This document shows positions 48,499 through 59,911 of a DNA stretch of 64,000 bases, one piece after another (within the stretch, counting starts at the first letter, position 1; each line of letters starts with the position of its first letter). The stretch comes from Symsagittifera roscoffensis (taxonomy: Eukaryota; Xenacoelomorpha; Acoela; Convolutidae): NCBI RefSeq assembly GCF_963678635.1, contig NC_087066.1, forward strand, positions 8,585,954 through 8,649,953. Reading direction: 5' to 3'. The notes below the pieces were generated by a model. The model had not been told where the DNA came from and did no database searches. It saw only the letters and a list, made by a program, of their open reading frames with translations. Position numbers and translations under genes: made by a program.

Positions 48499-49426
48499 TT
48501 GAAGGGGAAAATAGGCGAGGGAGATTTTGAATCATTGCGGGCGGTTTTAAATCGGAACGTGGATGTATTTTCAAAACATAAGGCGGATATCGGTTGTTAT
48601 AACTTTGTCGAACACGAAATTGAACTAGAGGAAGGCGCCGTTCCCCATAGGGAAGTCACAAGACGAATGACGTCACATAAATTGGAAGCGTACCGAGCGG
48701 AAATAGAAATGTTGCTCGAATACGACATGATAGAACCCTCAAAATTGCCCTGGGGCTTGCGAGGTATTCATGGCAAGAAAGAAGGGGGCAGCTTAGGTTC
48801 TGTTGCGACTTTCGTTACTTGAACGCAGTGACAATAAAAGATGCGTACCCGATACCGCGAAGAGACGAGAGCCTCCCGAAACTTGGTGACGCCAAATTTT
48901 CACCACACCGGACTTGGGTTCTGCTTTTTGGCGGGTCTCTCTACGGAAGAAGGACAGAGAAAAGACCGGATTCGCATGTGAATTGGGTTTGTACCAGTGG
49001 AAGAGGATGCCCTTCGGCTTGTGCAACGCAACGGCTACTTTTCAAAGACTGATGGCTCAGGCTTTGACCAGAGTGACGAAGAAGTAGGAGAACTTTGTGA
49101 TGTGTTACGTGGATGACATGGTCATAGCAACACCCACCCTGGAAGACCACATTGATCGGCTCGAGGAGGTCTTTGGCTGCATGAAGAGAGCAGGCTTGAA
49201 TGGCAAACCATCGAAATGTGAGATCCTCAGGGATTCAATCAAGTATCTAGGAAGAATGGAGGACAGGCATGGCGTGAGGCCGGACCCGGAAGCCGTAGAG
49301 GCTGTGTTGACATGGAAGGCTCCCAGAACGGACACACAACTCATGAGCTTCCTAGGATTAGCCAATTATTACCGTGAGTTCATAAAAAGATATATGCAGA
49401 CAAGGTGTATCCCTTGCAGAAGCTGA
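48499..49426 (+). pseudogene. pol: Reverse transcriptase of element B, frameshifted
   Basis: The fingers region is open at 48,499-48,822. Between 48,770 and 49,060 small indels destroy the frame of motifs A and B, although the DNA still matches A. YVDD is at 49,106-49,117 in the frame 49,097-49,426, followed by the connection FLG.ANYYREFI. A change near 49,390 ends it. Confidence 0.9.
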
Positions 49427-49722
49427 TGCGCAACAAAGGAAAGAATTTCGATTGGAACGAAGAAGCACAAGCTGCCTTCGAGAACATAAAGCGAGAACTG
49501 TGCGAAGCGAAGGGCATAAATAGAAGGGCATGTATGTTCTTGACACACGCATCAGTAGTAGCCATCTCAGGAATACTGCATCAGGAGCAGGAATGGAATG
49601 GAAGATCAGTTGTCCGTCCCCTTGCATATGGCAGCAAGGTGTTGAGTGACACTGAGATGAAATATGGTGCACCAAAAGCAGAAATGTTTGCAGTAGTCAC
49701 ATTCGTGGAAAAGTACCGCGCA
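49405..49722 (+). pseudogene. pol: RNase H N-terminal part of element B, interrupted
   Basis: Continues from RT. The expected DTDAS reads THAS, so the first catalytic Asp is lost near 49,545. The glutamate in PKAEMFAVV is kept. The frame is cut at 49,722 by an insertion and resumes at 50,675 with the last catalytic Asp region. Confidence 0.8.
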
Positions 49723-50674
49723 TGGCATCCGTGCTTCTGTATAAATCCAGAAATCTCTGCAAAAACCAATCTTCTAGATGGCCGCTGCTTTGTGTAAAAC
49801 TCTCCTCAGCTTTTGTTCAGATTACAAAGAAAAATCATCATTCATTAATTTCTGTTTCTAACGAATCTTACGAAATTTACATAGTAACCCAAGATTATTG
49901 TGTGTCCACTCACAACTCTTTATGTTATTTGAAGAAATTCAATCTCCATTTTCTTTTAGTTGTTACATCTTTTACTGGAATTCTGCAGAGATTAGAATAA
50001 TATAGTTATATAAATCAAGAATAAGACTGTCTTTACACTTTGTTCAAACACAGATTCTAATCAAGTATCGTTACATCACGCGGAGAGGCGTGCAATCAGG
50101 TTAGTCGGACAGTTCAACATAATTTACATTGGAAAGAGCCGAAAAGACAACTGGTATTTGAAAAAAGTGTCTCCTGCGAAAAAAAATGTCCCATGAGACA
50201 TTATGTAAGTTCTAATCATCGACTTTTCTGGACAGAGTTCAAGAGTTCAAAACTCAAAGTATGAAATTGATTTGCTAAAGATTATTGACTATTTTGTCGG
50301 TTGTCTTGGCGCCGTGAATAATGTGAATGTAAGTTTTGTGTTAAAAAAATATGTTCTTTAAATTTATTTCTTTTGCTAGTTTCCAATGATAAGATTTTGA
50401 AAAACTAGGAATTGGTTCAGGAAAATAGAGTTTGATAAAAAAAACCCATTTGAAAAAACTAAATGTTGATAAATGTGTAGAAATACAAAAAAATTTCTAC
50501 TTGATACAAAAATTGACTTAGCTTTTGAGTTCCTTGTCACTTTTTCCCTCATATGCCACTTCAGATTTTCTTCTCAACAGAAATGATTTATCATGTTGAA
50601 TCAATAAATTTTCTTGTACATTCTTTGACAAATTATTTCATTTTTTCGCCATTTATGCAGAAAAATTCTTAAGT
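49723..50674 (+). other. Insertion with splice-site-like signals
   Basis: 952 bases not related to the element interrupt RNase H. They contain GTAAGT at 50,205 and 50,329 and pyrimidine-rich AG sites at 50,235 and 50,580, which would bound a short coding-like piece 50,236-50,328. It could be captured host genomic DNA. The part from 50,066 is repeated at 54,960-55,569. Confidence 0.6.
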
Positions 50675-51939
50675 TACTTGGGGAGCGCTCCCTTTAAGTT
50701 ACGCGTGGACAACAGAGCGTTATCCTGGTTGAAGACATACTCGATGGATCAGAGTTATTTTGGTAGATGGATAGTAAGATTAGATGGCTACCACATGATA
50801 ATCGAGCATAGGATGCGTGACAAACGCCAGAATTCTGACCGCCTCAGAAAGAAGACCGAGTTCTATGAAAGATTGAAACAGAAGCAAGCCAATCAGGCAG
50901 AAATCAAGGGGGGTTCTCGTTTCTGGACAAAGAAACTTATGAAGCGCTTCCCTTGATGAGATGGTTAGACAAGTCTGGACATCCAATTCCAGGACATCCT
51001 GAGTTACCTGTAGAGAAAGCAGCCGAGATAAAGATTCTATCCAAGGATGATCCGGTGCCCTTGGATCTGTTGCTGCGCTCAAACCTGGTCCAGCAGGAAC
51101 TCTCTCGCATGAACATAAACAGCCTCTCAATATTGGATAAAATGGTGCAGGTCACACCACAAGTGATGCGGATGCTGGGTGGATTGTTGGAGAGAGAAGT
51201 GACCAGAGATGACCCTGAGTGGCCAGCAGCCATGGCATCACTGACAGTCAGCGAGAAGGTGAAGATCAGGCCGTCAAGACGACAACACAAAGAAAATGAA
51301 AGTGATTGTAGGACTATAGTTCAGCAACTAGTTTCCTCGATACCCCAAAACGTTTTAACAAGTACTTCATCCAAACGGAAAGAACAAGGGAACGGGACAC
51401 AAAAGAAAACCGTCACCTTTGAGAATCAGAATCAGAGGGGCGAAGAGGTTGAACAGAACCTAGGGCAAGAAAATTTGTCCGGGGAGACGAGCGGTGCGGA
51501 GAGCAGGCGAGTTCAGAATCAACACCCGGGACAAGAAAGTTTGTCCGGGGAGTCTGATGTAGATGAAAAAAATTCTGACGAAGAACAGGACCTGGAAGAT
51601 AAAATTTTGTCCGGGGAGCTCAGATGGATGAACAGAACGCACAGAACTGATCCGGAGGAGGGAACGTGCTCCATCGCAGACTCTTCAATTGATGACAACT
51701 CCCGGATCCACACACTACTGGTGAAGACTCGAGCAAGGGATCTGGACAGGGAGGTATATCAAGACCCTGACAGTGATCGCTACCTCATACCAGGTGAAAG
51801 AATCTTTGACAACGCAGCAGATGATCTGGAAACAATAGCGGTATCGAAACGTTCGATAAGTTTGTTGCCACAGAAAGAGGTAGTCAGGACTGATCTTCAA
51901 TCGTTCGAACAAGAAACACAACCGTTGGCGAAGATATGA
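50675..51939 (+). pseudogene. pol: RNase H end and linker of element B, copy 1
   Basis: VDNRAL of RNase H is at about 50,706. The frame breaks at the short G run near 50,910 and is then open 50,953-51,939 through the charged linker with its three LSGE repeats. It ends at a TGA where A has TGG. Confidence 0.8.
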
Positions 51940-51948
51940 TGCGTTAAG

Positions 51949-52510
51949 ATGGAAGATGACACGCATCAGCCAGATGAAATGAATAGTCAGATGAGGGTCA
52001 TGAATACGTACTTGAAGGCGAGATACAGACTCTCGGACCTACTAAGAGCGCAGAGAAATGACCGCATGACGAGCAACCTGAAAAGGTGGATCGAAAATGG
52101 AGCTCTGGACAAAGGTAACCTGGAGGAAGACAGTTACCGCACTCTGAGACAGTACTTTATGCAGAAAGAGGGATGGTTATATCTGAACAACGACGGAATT
52201 GTGGCTTGTAAGAGAAAAGAAGAAGACAAGGTCCTGTACAAATATAACGCGATTGTGTTGCCGCAACTCTATCAGACAGAACTTATATTCAGGTCACATG
52301 ATCATATGGGCCATCAGGGAATCGACAAAGTATACCAGAGGATCCTGAAACGCTTTGAGTGGCCTAGAATGAAAAAGGCATGCGAGAAGTGAGTCACACT
52401 CTGTCTGTCATGCCAACAGGTCAAATATCCAAGGAAATTGCGATTTCCCTTGCAGTCGATCGAGTCATCTGAGCTCAATGAGGTGGTGCAGATTGATCAC
52501 CAAAAGATAT
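51949..52510 (+). pseudogene. pol: Integrase N-terminal part of element B, copy 1
   Basis: Contains the zinc-binding HH and CC region and the first catalytic Asp (IDHQ, near 52,495), then ends abruptly at a fold-back junction. The catalytic core and C-terminus are missing. Confidence 0.85.
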
Positions 52511-52543
52511 GTATGACAGATCAATCTGCACCACCTCATTGAG
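52474..52543. repeat. Perfect 25-base inverted repeat
   Basis: 52,474-52,498 and 52,519-52,543 are exact reverse complements around a 20-base spacer. The right arm is not present in the parallel copy at 57,370-57,440, so it was created here. Confidence 0.97.
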
Positions 52544-52638
52544 AATCAGATTGTTACCGCACTCAGATTGTAACAAGTACTTCATCCAAACGGAAAGAAC
52601 AAGGGAACGGGACACAAAAGAAAACCGAACAAATATCC
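52544..52638 (+). other. Filler joining integrase to macro domain
   Basis: After the fold-back, 52,568-52,626 copies the linker segment 51,357-51,413. The sequence then jumps into the macro domain at 52,639. Confidence 0.9.
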
Positions 52639-52909
52639 GGCGTCACAGATACCGGGAAAGTACTTATGCTTCTTGGTGACGAGGCCGACGGAGAAGCGGC
52701 ACGTGGACCCGGAAAACCTAGTTTTGTCCTTGACGAGATTGAGAGACTTCCTTGTGGAAAGGGAAGTGAAGGAACTCTCGCTTCCAGTGTACAATCCGAA
52801 CAGAGGACGACTGCATCCACTGGAGCTGTATGCACTGATACACGTAATCTTTTCTGATACTATTAAACAAGTATACTTACATAAGAAATGTTATTTAAGT
52901 ACAGGCTGA
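52639..52909 (+). pseudogene. Macro-domain C-terminal fragment, copy 1
   Basis: The frame 52,673-52,909 equals the end of the macro domain at 59,319-59,555. Integrase core, acidic tail and macro N-terminus were lost in the deletion before it. Confidence 0.75.
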
Positions 52910-53265
52910 GTTTGGGTTGCAAGCAGGAAGGCGTCATACTAAATGTGTGTTGTTTGTGATATGTGTGTTATGTTATGTAATGTGTTATTTTATTAGGACC
53001 CTGGGTAAGAAAATATTAGTGACCATGAATAACCGAATGACGATCTTAGGAATAGACCCAAAGTTTGACTGTCCATTTTTAGGTCAAATTCCAAAATTTT
53101 AGCAACGAACTTTGTCTGACTGTTTTAAATAAATTTTAATATAAATTTAGTATAAAGCTGACAAATGTGATATTCGTGACCTCTTTTCTAGATCCTGATT
53201 GATCATTTATTTATTCACTTGATTTCAATTCTTCAAACCGATAATAGAATCGAATCTGAAAAAAC
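52910..53265 (+). other. Spacer before ORF2, copy 1
   Basis: Same spacer as 12,730-13,312 without the integrase patch. The candidate splice acceptor TCTTTTCTAG is at 53,182-53,191. No gene seen. Confidence 0.6.
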
Positions 53266-54358
53266 ATGGACAATTTTGATTTGAACGAGTAAATGGACCT
53301 GGCAGAGGCGTACGTAGGACCGATGATAGAAGCGATCTATCGTCGGCTGATGGATCGAGACTTCGCTCTGGAGGACCCAGAGGTAGTCATGTTGCTGGCC
53401 GCCTTAATAAACATCTTGGGGCATGATAACCATAGGAACCGCCCCACGGAAGTCTTATTGCCAGCATATGGAGAAAAAGGAAAACTAGACCGAACATGAG
53501 AGTGATGAGGTGGAGAAACGGGGCTCTATCAGGAAGTGACTTGGCGAACAAACCTGGATTGGGAAGTTCGAGGACCTACCAACCAGGTGAGATGCCTTTG
53601 CCCACCAAGCTTAGGCCTGGATTGAGGAGGATGCATCAGGAAATGAACAGCGAGGCTGCCTCGTCTAGTTCACAACTGAGGGCAGCTGTGCCACCAAAGA
53701 GGGCGAGAGTAGAGGAGGAGGTTCAGACGAACGAAACCTTGCAAGATGTTAACGGAATGATAGAAGAACTGCAGAAGACCAGAAGGTAGCTGGACGAAAA
53801 GACCAAGACCATGCTCAGTACAGAAGAAGATAGATACATGTGGAAGCAACTGTTTGAAGATTGTAACAAGAAACAGGGTGAAGAAATAGAGCGCTTGGGG
53901 CGAGAGTACAAACAGCGATCGGAGCGGCTGGCATTGACGAGAGAAAGTGATACCTGCAGGGAACATTCCTCGTGGGCAATCCCCGATGGAATTTTTGACG
54001 CCTCGCGATTTGAGTCAAACGACGGAGACGCGACTCCCAGCCACGACTGGTCGATTGTCAATGCCGGACCCGAGAGAAACCCTAGGTGACCAAGTCGGTC
54101 TTGGAGCAAACGGTGCGAAAATTGATAGAAACAGCTGGACGATTGGTCGCTAATAGGAATGCGCCGGGTTCCGGGGTGACTGCACCCTATGGAGCAATCG
54201 ATGACACGGGCAGAGTACAACTCTCCCAAGAGACGATGACGAGAACGGTAGTTAGAGATACAACGCTACGAACAAAGAGCTCAAAGGTCCCAGACACGAA
54301 GATACGAGAAATGCCGATGAAGAAAGTGTCCCGAATGATTGACGTGCAGAAGAAAAAC
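53266..54358 (+). pseudogene. ORF2 coiled-coil part of element B, copy 1
   Basis: Starts MDNFDLNE and meets TAA at 53,290. It continues in frame 53,293-53,499, then 53,496-53,789 with the coiled coil, a TAG near 53,788, and further frameshifted pieces to 54,086. From 54,086 it is open into the SGNH domain, showing that the coiled coil and hydrolase form one protein. Confidence 0.7.
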
Positions 54359-54959
54359 CAGTTGAAGTATAGCTTCACAGGAGTTCCGGACACAGATTCG
54401 CGAGCCTGCTTCAATCGATCCACTTGGAGCCCAGCAGTAAACCTGCAGCAACCGCCAATTGGGACATCAAATCTGATACTGGGTGACAGCTTGGTGAGGG
54501 TACTCCAGAACTTGAGGACCTCCTGGATCACTACGGTGATGGCCTTTCGAGGTCCAACGATAGCCCAGCTATTTCGGATGGTGGAGTTGATGAACCCAGG
54601 GAGGATCCCTAAGATATTGATCCTAATAGGGACGAACAATGTATCAAGAGGCTCCGATGAGGAAGAGGCACAATGGGAGTCGATGATCGTGTGCCTTTTC
54701 AATACTCTCTGGCAGAAATTCAAGAGCGCGGTACTGACCGTCTGAACCGTACCCGTGAGCAAGAAAACTTTGACAGCGACACAGGAAGAAGACATAATGA
54801 AGGAGTCATCAGGTGGAACAATATAATGAGGAAGCTGACGAGTCGTCGGAATGCCGGACGGATGATCCTTATGGACATTGAACACGAGCTTAGAGCTATG
54901 GATCAAGCCAGACCAACCACCGATAGGATCCACTTTGATAGCATTGAAGGACAAGCCTG
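54359..54959 (+). pseudogene. SGNH hydrolase of element B, copy 1, C-terminus lost
   Basis: LGDSL is intact near 54,480, then GTNN near 54,633. A TGA at about 54,743 and a frame change follow. The catalytic D..H (DRIH) is readable near 54,920, and the gene is cut at 54,959 by the second copy of the insertion. Confidence 0.8.
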
Positions 54960-55569
54960 TATCGTTACATCACGCGGCGAGGCGTGCAATCAGGTTAGTC
55001 GGACAGTTCAACATAATTTACATTGGAAAGAGCCGAAAAGACAACTGGTATTTGAAAAAAGTGTCTCCTGCGAAAAAAAATGTCCCATGAGACATTATGT
55101 AAGTTCTAATCATTAACTTTTCTGGACAGAGTTCAAGAGTTCAAAACTCAAAGTATGAAATTGATTTGCTAAAGATTATTGACTATTTTGTCGGTTGTCT
55201 TGGCGCCGTGAATAATGTGAATGTAAGTTTTGTGTTAAAAAAATATGTTCTTTAAATTTATTTCTTTTGCTAGTTTCCAATGATAAGATTTTGAAAAACT
55301 AGGAATTGGTTCAGGAAAATAGAGTTTGATAAAAAAAACCCATTTGAAAAAACTAAATGTTGATAAATGTGTAGAAAGACAAAAAAATTTCTACTTGATA
55401 CAAAAATTGACTTAGCTTTTGAGTTCCTTGTCACTTTTTCCCTCATATGCCACTTCAGATTTTCTTCTCAACAGAAATGATTTATCATGTTGAATCAATA
55501 AATTTTCTTGTACATTCTTTGACAAATTATTTCATTTTTTTCGCCATTTATGCAGAAAAATTCTTAAGT
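54960..55569 (+). other. Second copy of the insertion with splice-like signals
   Basis: Nearly identical to 50,066-50,674, including both GTAAGT sites. It now joins the SGNH region of copy 1 to RNase H of copy 2. Confidence 0.9.
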
Positions 55570-56835
55570 TACTTGGGGAGCGCTCCCTTTAAGTTACGCG
55601 TGGACAACAGAGCGTTATCCTGGTTGAAGACATACTCGATGGATCAGAGTTATTTTGGTAGATGGATAGTAAGATTAGATGGCTACCACATGATAATCGA
55701 GCATAGGATGCGTGACAAACGCCAGAATGCTGACCGCCTCAGAAAGAAGACCGAGTTCTATGAAAGATTGAAACAGAAGCAAGCCAATCAGGCAGAAATC
55801 AAGGGGGGGTTCTCGTTTCTGGACAAAGAAACTTATGAAGCGCTTCCCTTGATGAGATGGTTAGACAAGTCTGGACATCCAATTCCAGGACATCCTGAGT
55901 TACCTGTAGAGAAAGCAGCCGAGATAAAGATTCTATCCAAGGATGATCCGGTGCCCTTGGATCTGTTGCTGCGCTCAAACCTGGTCCAGCAGGAACTCTC
56001 TCGCATGAACATAAACAGCCTCTCAATATTGGATAAAATGGTGCAGGTCACACCACAAGTGATGCGGATGCTGGGTGGATTGTTGGAGAGAGAAGTGACC
56101 AGAGATGACCCCGAGTGGCCAGCAGCCATGGCATCACTGACAGTCAGCGAGAAGGTGAAGATCAGGCCGTCAAGACGACAACACAAAGAAAATGAAAGTG
56201 ATTGTAGGACTATAGTTCAGCAACTAGTTTCCTCGATACCCCAAAACGTTTTAACAAGTACTTCATCCAAACGGAAAGAACAAGGGAACGGGACACAAAA
56301 GAAAATCGTCACCTTTGAGAATCAGAATCAGAGGGGCGAAGAGGTTGAACAGAACCTAGGGCAAGAAAATTTGTCCGGGGAGACGAGCGGTGAGGAGAGC
56401 AGGCGAGTTCAGAATCAACACCCGGGACAAGAAAGTTTGTCCGGGGAGTCTGATGTAGATGAAAAAAATTCTGACGAAGAACAGGACCTGGAAGATAAAA
56501 TTTTGTCCGGGGAGCTCAGATGGATGAACAGAACGCACAGAACTGATCCGGAGGAGGGAACGTGCTCCATCGCAGACTCTTCAATTGATGACAACTCCCG
56601 GATCCACACACTACTGGTGGAGACTCGAGCAAGGGATCTGGACAGGGAGGTATATCAAGACCCTGACAGTGATCGCTACCTCATACCAGGTGAAAGAATC
56701 TTTGACAACGCAGCAGATGATCTGGAAACAATAGCGGTATCGAAACGTTCGATAAGTTTGTTGCCACAGAAAGAGGTAGTCAGGACTGATCTTCAACCGT
56801 TCGAACAAGAAACACAACCGTTGGCGAAGATATGA
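55570..56835 (+). pseudogene. pol: RNase H end and linker of element B, copy 2
   Basis: One open frame from RNase H (YLGSAPFKLRVDNRAL) through the full charged linker to a TGA at 56,833 where A has TGG. The extra G near 55,807 keeps it in frame, unlike copy 1. The upstream residues of this open frame (55,447-55,569) come from the insertion and are not part of Pol. Confidence 0.85.
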
Positions 56836-56844
56836 TGCGTTAAG

Positions 56845-58210
56845 ATGGAAGATGACACGCATCAGCCAGATGAAATGAATAGTCAGATGAGGGTCATGAA
56901 TACGTACTTGAAGGCGAGATACAGACTCTCGGACCTACTAAGAGCGCAGAGAAATGACCGCATGACGAGCAACCTGAAAAGGTGGATCGAAAATGGAGCT
57001 CTGGACAAAGGTAACCTGGAGGAAGACAGTTACCGCACTCTGAGACAGTACTTTATGCAGAAAGAGGGATGGTTATATCTGAACAACGACGGAATTGTGG
57101 CTTGTAAGAGAAAAGAAGAAGACAAGGTCCTGTACAAATATAACGCGATTGTGTTGCCGCAACTCTATCAGACAGAACTTATATTCAGGTCACATGATCA
57201 TATGGGCCATCAGGGAATCGACAAAGTATACCAGAGGATCCTGAAACGCTTTGAGTGGCCTAGAATGAAAAAGGCATGCGAGAAGTGAGTCACACTCTGT
57301 CTGTCATGCCAACAGGTCAAATATCCAAGGAAATTGCGATTTCCCTTGCAGTCGATCGAGTCATCTGAGCTCAATGAGGTGGTGCAGATTGATCACCAAA
57401 AGATATGTATGACAGACAGTGGTTAAAATCAAGTCTTGGTCATGATAGATCACTTCACGAAGTATGCAGAGGCCGTGCCCTGCATAACTGCCTCAGCAGA
57501 AGAGACGTGCGATCACCTAATCAATACATGGATAGCGATACATGGTTGTCCGATGACGTTTCAGTTGGATAACGGAACAGCTTTCGTGGGAGAACTAACG
57601 AAAGAACTCATGAGACGTTCACAGGTGGCTCAAGCTCACTCCACGACATACCATCCCCAGACGAATGGCTTAGTGGAAAGGCAAAATCGAACGTTAGTGT
57701 CAATGCTGAGGGTATATTGTTCCAGGTACATGACGGATTGGGAGAGATATCTTCCACAGGTGATGGGAGCTTACAAGAGCACGCAACACTCCACCACCGG
57801 AGTTAGTCCACACATGATGTTAACTGGACACGAGACGTCTTTGCCCTTGATTGACTTTCTTTTACCCAGAGTATGGGGGGAAGAAAACATCACCGCAAGT
57901 CTACGTAAGGGATGTGATTAGACGTCAACAAGAACTAAACGACTTGTGTAGACGGAATACTCAGCAGGAACAGGCAACGCAGAGGAAAAGATTCGATAAA
58001 AAAGCAGCTCGTGCAAAAGCTTACTCGGTAGGAGACTACCTATGGGTATTTCAGAACGTTATACCAGCGAAAGGAACAAAAAAGGTTAAAAAAAAAGTGG
58101 AGGGGACCCTTCATGTTTACGGAAGTGCACCATGAGGGACGTTTTTATTGACTAAGTACCGGCCCAGCTGCTCACTACGAGAACATTAAGCCACACAACC
58201 CATCGACAAA
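56845..58210 (+). pseudogene. pol: Integrase of element B, best copy in the window
   Basis: All three catalytic residues are readable in one frame: Asp at 57,391, Asp at 57,568 and Glu at 57,676. The last two are separated by 35 residues, the canonical DD35E spacing. The HH/CC zinc region precedes them. The frame contains a TGA at 57,286 (Trp in A) and a TAA near 57,424. A frameshift near 57,865 moves the C-terminal module to 57,851-58,135, with a GPF-type motif disturbed near 58,100. It would insert the DNA copy into the genome if intact. Confidence 0.93.
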
Positions 58211-58232
58211 AGACTGATGTATACCTGCAGAC

Positions 58233-58979
58233 ATGGAGGAGGGGGATTATCTGATGATCGACCCTGCCTTTGAGGTCAATGAGAAAGGCACCAGGCGAAA
58301 CAACGATGGAAATGAGGTCGTAGAGGAAGGATCAAGTCCATTACTGGACCTAGATCCCAACGAGGTGATTGAAGCAGATGGAAAAACCTCACCCTACGCG
58401 GAGGAGGACTGGCAAGACTCAGAACAAATGGAGGTCCCCAAGAATTTGGAACCAGACCTTCCATTTACGATACAGACTCGACAGAGTGACAGGACAAGAC
58501 TCACGAAGAAATATAACCCTTATGCAGATGACTTCGTAGTGGACAGGATAGATCTGGAGAAGATAGTGGAAGAAGTAGTGGGTCTAGAAGAAATAACTGT
58601 GTCACAGGACATCGACATAGTCGACGATCACCACGAGGAGTGGGTCGATGACCGGTCCAATCCCGATGTAAAATTCGACGACGAGCAACAGCAATCCTAT
58701 GAACAAGACTTGACGAGTCTGCGTGCCTTGGAATGGCTGAACGAAATGACGTCGGACCCAATGGAGACCAGTGTCACGATTCAAGATGTGGATCGTGAAA
58801 GCATGAAATACATAAAAACCGAAATGGATGGTCCTTCTTGGGCTGCCCAGGAAGGGCAATTACTAATTCCTGCTTCCAACCTCGATTTAATATCCGGTAG
58901 GCGATCGACGGGAACATCGATGGATGTTTTTCTCCGGGGAGTGGGGGTAGGACTTACCCACACTGAAAAATTATTATAA
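58233..58979 (+). CDS. Acidic Pol extension of element B
   Basis: An open frame of 248 residues, rich in Asp and Glu, with the KYNPYADDFVVDR block near 58,510. Its end (GVGLTHTEKLL) is followed by TAA, an A run, and then the macro domain in the same frame. The start of this protein is probably internal to Pol; the ATG is only the first available. No fold recognised. Confidence 0.65.
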   Translation: MEEGDYLMIDPAFEVNEKGTRRNNDGNEVVEEGSSPLLDLDPNEVIEADGKTSPYAEEDWQDSEQMEVPKNLEPDLPFTIQTRQSDRTRLTKKYNPYADDFVVDRIDLEKIVEEVVGLEEITVSQDIDIVDDHHEEWVDDRSNPDVKFDDEQQQSYEQDLTSLRALEWLNEMTSDPMETSVTIQDVDRESMKYIKTEMDGPSWAAQEGQLLIPASNLDLISGRRSTGTSMDVFLRGVGVGLTHTEKLL

Positions 58980-58988
58980 AAAAAATTA

Positions 58989-59555
58989 AGAATAGCAAGA
59001 GAGACAGGTGATCTAGAAGCAGAAACAGGCGAGGAGCCTAAGAAACTGGACATAGGGAGAGTAGTTGACTCATATTTTAACTTACCAAATGATTACTCAA
59101 GTAGCATAATATTGACAGATAGCGATTTTATACGCATAAATAGAACATGTGCGATAGCAATCACAGCAGACGAAATGAGTTTTAAGACAGCGTTAGCAGC
59201 AGATTTTAAGACAGAATATAAAAACATAGAATTCCTTTGGAAGCAAAGACCAGTAATAGGAGGCGTAGCAGCTTTGCCTCCGGCGGCGTCACAGATACCG
59301 GGAAAGTACTTATGCTTCTTGGTGACGAGGCCGACGGAGAAGCGGCACGTGGACCCGGAAAACCTAGTTTTGTCCTTGACGAGATTGAGAGACTTCCTTG
59401 TGGAAAGGGAAGTGAAGGAACTCTCGCTTCCAGTGTACAATCCAAACAGAGGACGACTGCATCCACTGGAGCTGTATGCACTGATACACGTAATCTTTTC
59501 TGATACTATTAAACAAGTATACTTACATAAGAAATGTTATTTAAGTACAGGCTGA
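58989..59555 (+). CDS. Macro-like (ADP-ribose-binding type) domain
   Basis: The frame is open from about 58,989; the first ATG is at 59,112. The order of elements follows the macro-domain fold of the OARD1/Poa1-like branch. There is an AIAITADEM strand, a helix with ALAADFKTEY, a LWKQ..GGVAALP segment, an exposed strand KYLCFLVTR, a helix VLSLTRLRDFL, then LSLPVYNPNRGRL and a final helix ALIHVIFSD with a closing VYL strand. The family binds or removes ADP-ribose from proteins. The loop that holds the catalytic Asp in OARD1 seems to have Gly here, so binding without hydrolysis is possible. Recognised by pattern only; a profile search would settle it. Confidence 0.65.
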   Translation, partial: RIARETGDLEAETGEEPKKLDIGRVVDSYFNLPNDYSSSIILTDSDFIRINRTCAIAITADEMSFKTALAADFKTEYKNIEFLWKQRPVIGGVAALPPAASQIPGKYLCFLVTRPTEKRHVDPENLVLSLTRLRDFLVEREVKELSLPVYNPNRGRLHPLELYALIHVIFSDTIKQVYLHKKCYLSTG

Positions 59556-59911
59556 GTTTGGGTTGCAAGCAGGAAGGCGTCATACTAAATGTGTGTTGTT
59601 TGTGATATGTGTGTTATGTTATGTAATGTGTTATTTTATTAGGACCCTGGGTAAGAAAATATTAGTGACCATGAATAACCGAATGACGATCTTAGGAATA
59701 GACCCAAAGTTTGACTGTCCATTTTTAGGTCAAATTCCAAAATTTTAGCAACGAACTTTGTCTGACTGTTTTAAATAAATTTTAATATAAATTTAGTATA
59801 AAGCTGACAAATGTGATATTCGTGACCTCTTTTCTAGATCCTGATTGATCATTTATTTATTCACTTGATTTCAATTCTTCAAACCGATAATAGAATCGAA
59901 TCTGAAAAAAC
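59556..59911 (+). other. Spacer before ORF2, copy 2
   Basis: Equal to 52,910-53,265. Candidate splice acceptor TCTTTTCTAG at 59,828-59,837. Confidence 0.6.

Larger units (their letters stand above)
50066..52520 (+). repeat. 2.45 kb segment duplicated at 54,960-57,416
   Basis: The two copies differ at a handful of positions. The first lacks one G in a G run near 50,910, which breaks the frame that is open in the second. The offset grows from 4,894 to 4,896. Confidence 0.95.

Noticed and set aside
54187-54954. 255-residue minus-strand frame, repeated at 60,796-61,500 and 62,899-63,603
   Set aside because: Antisense of the SGNH hydrolase; plus-strand catalytic motifs explain the sequence.
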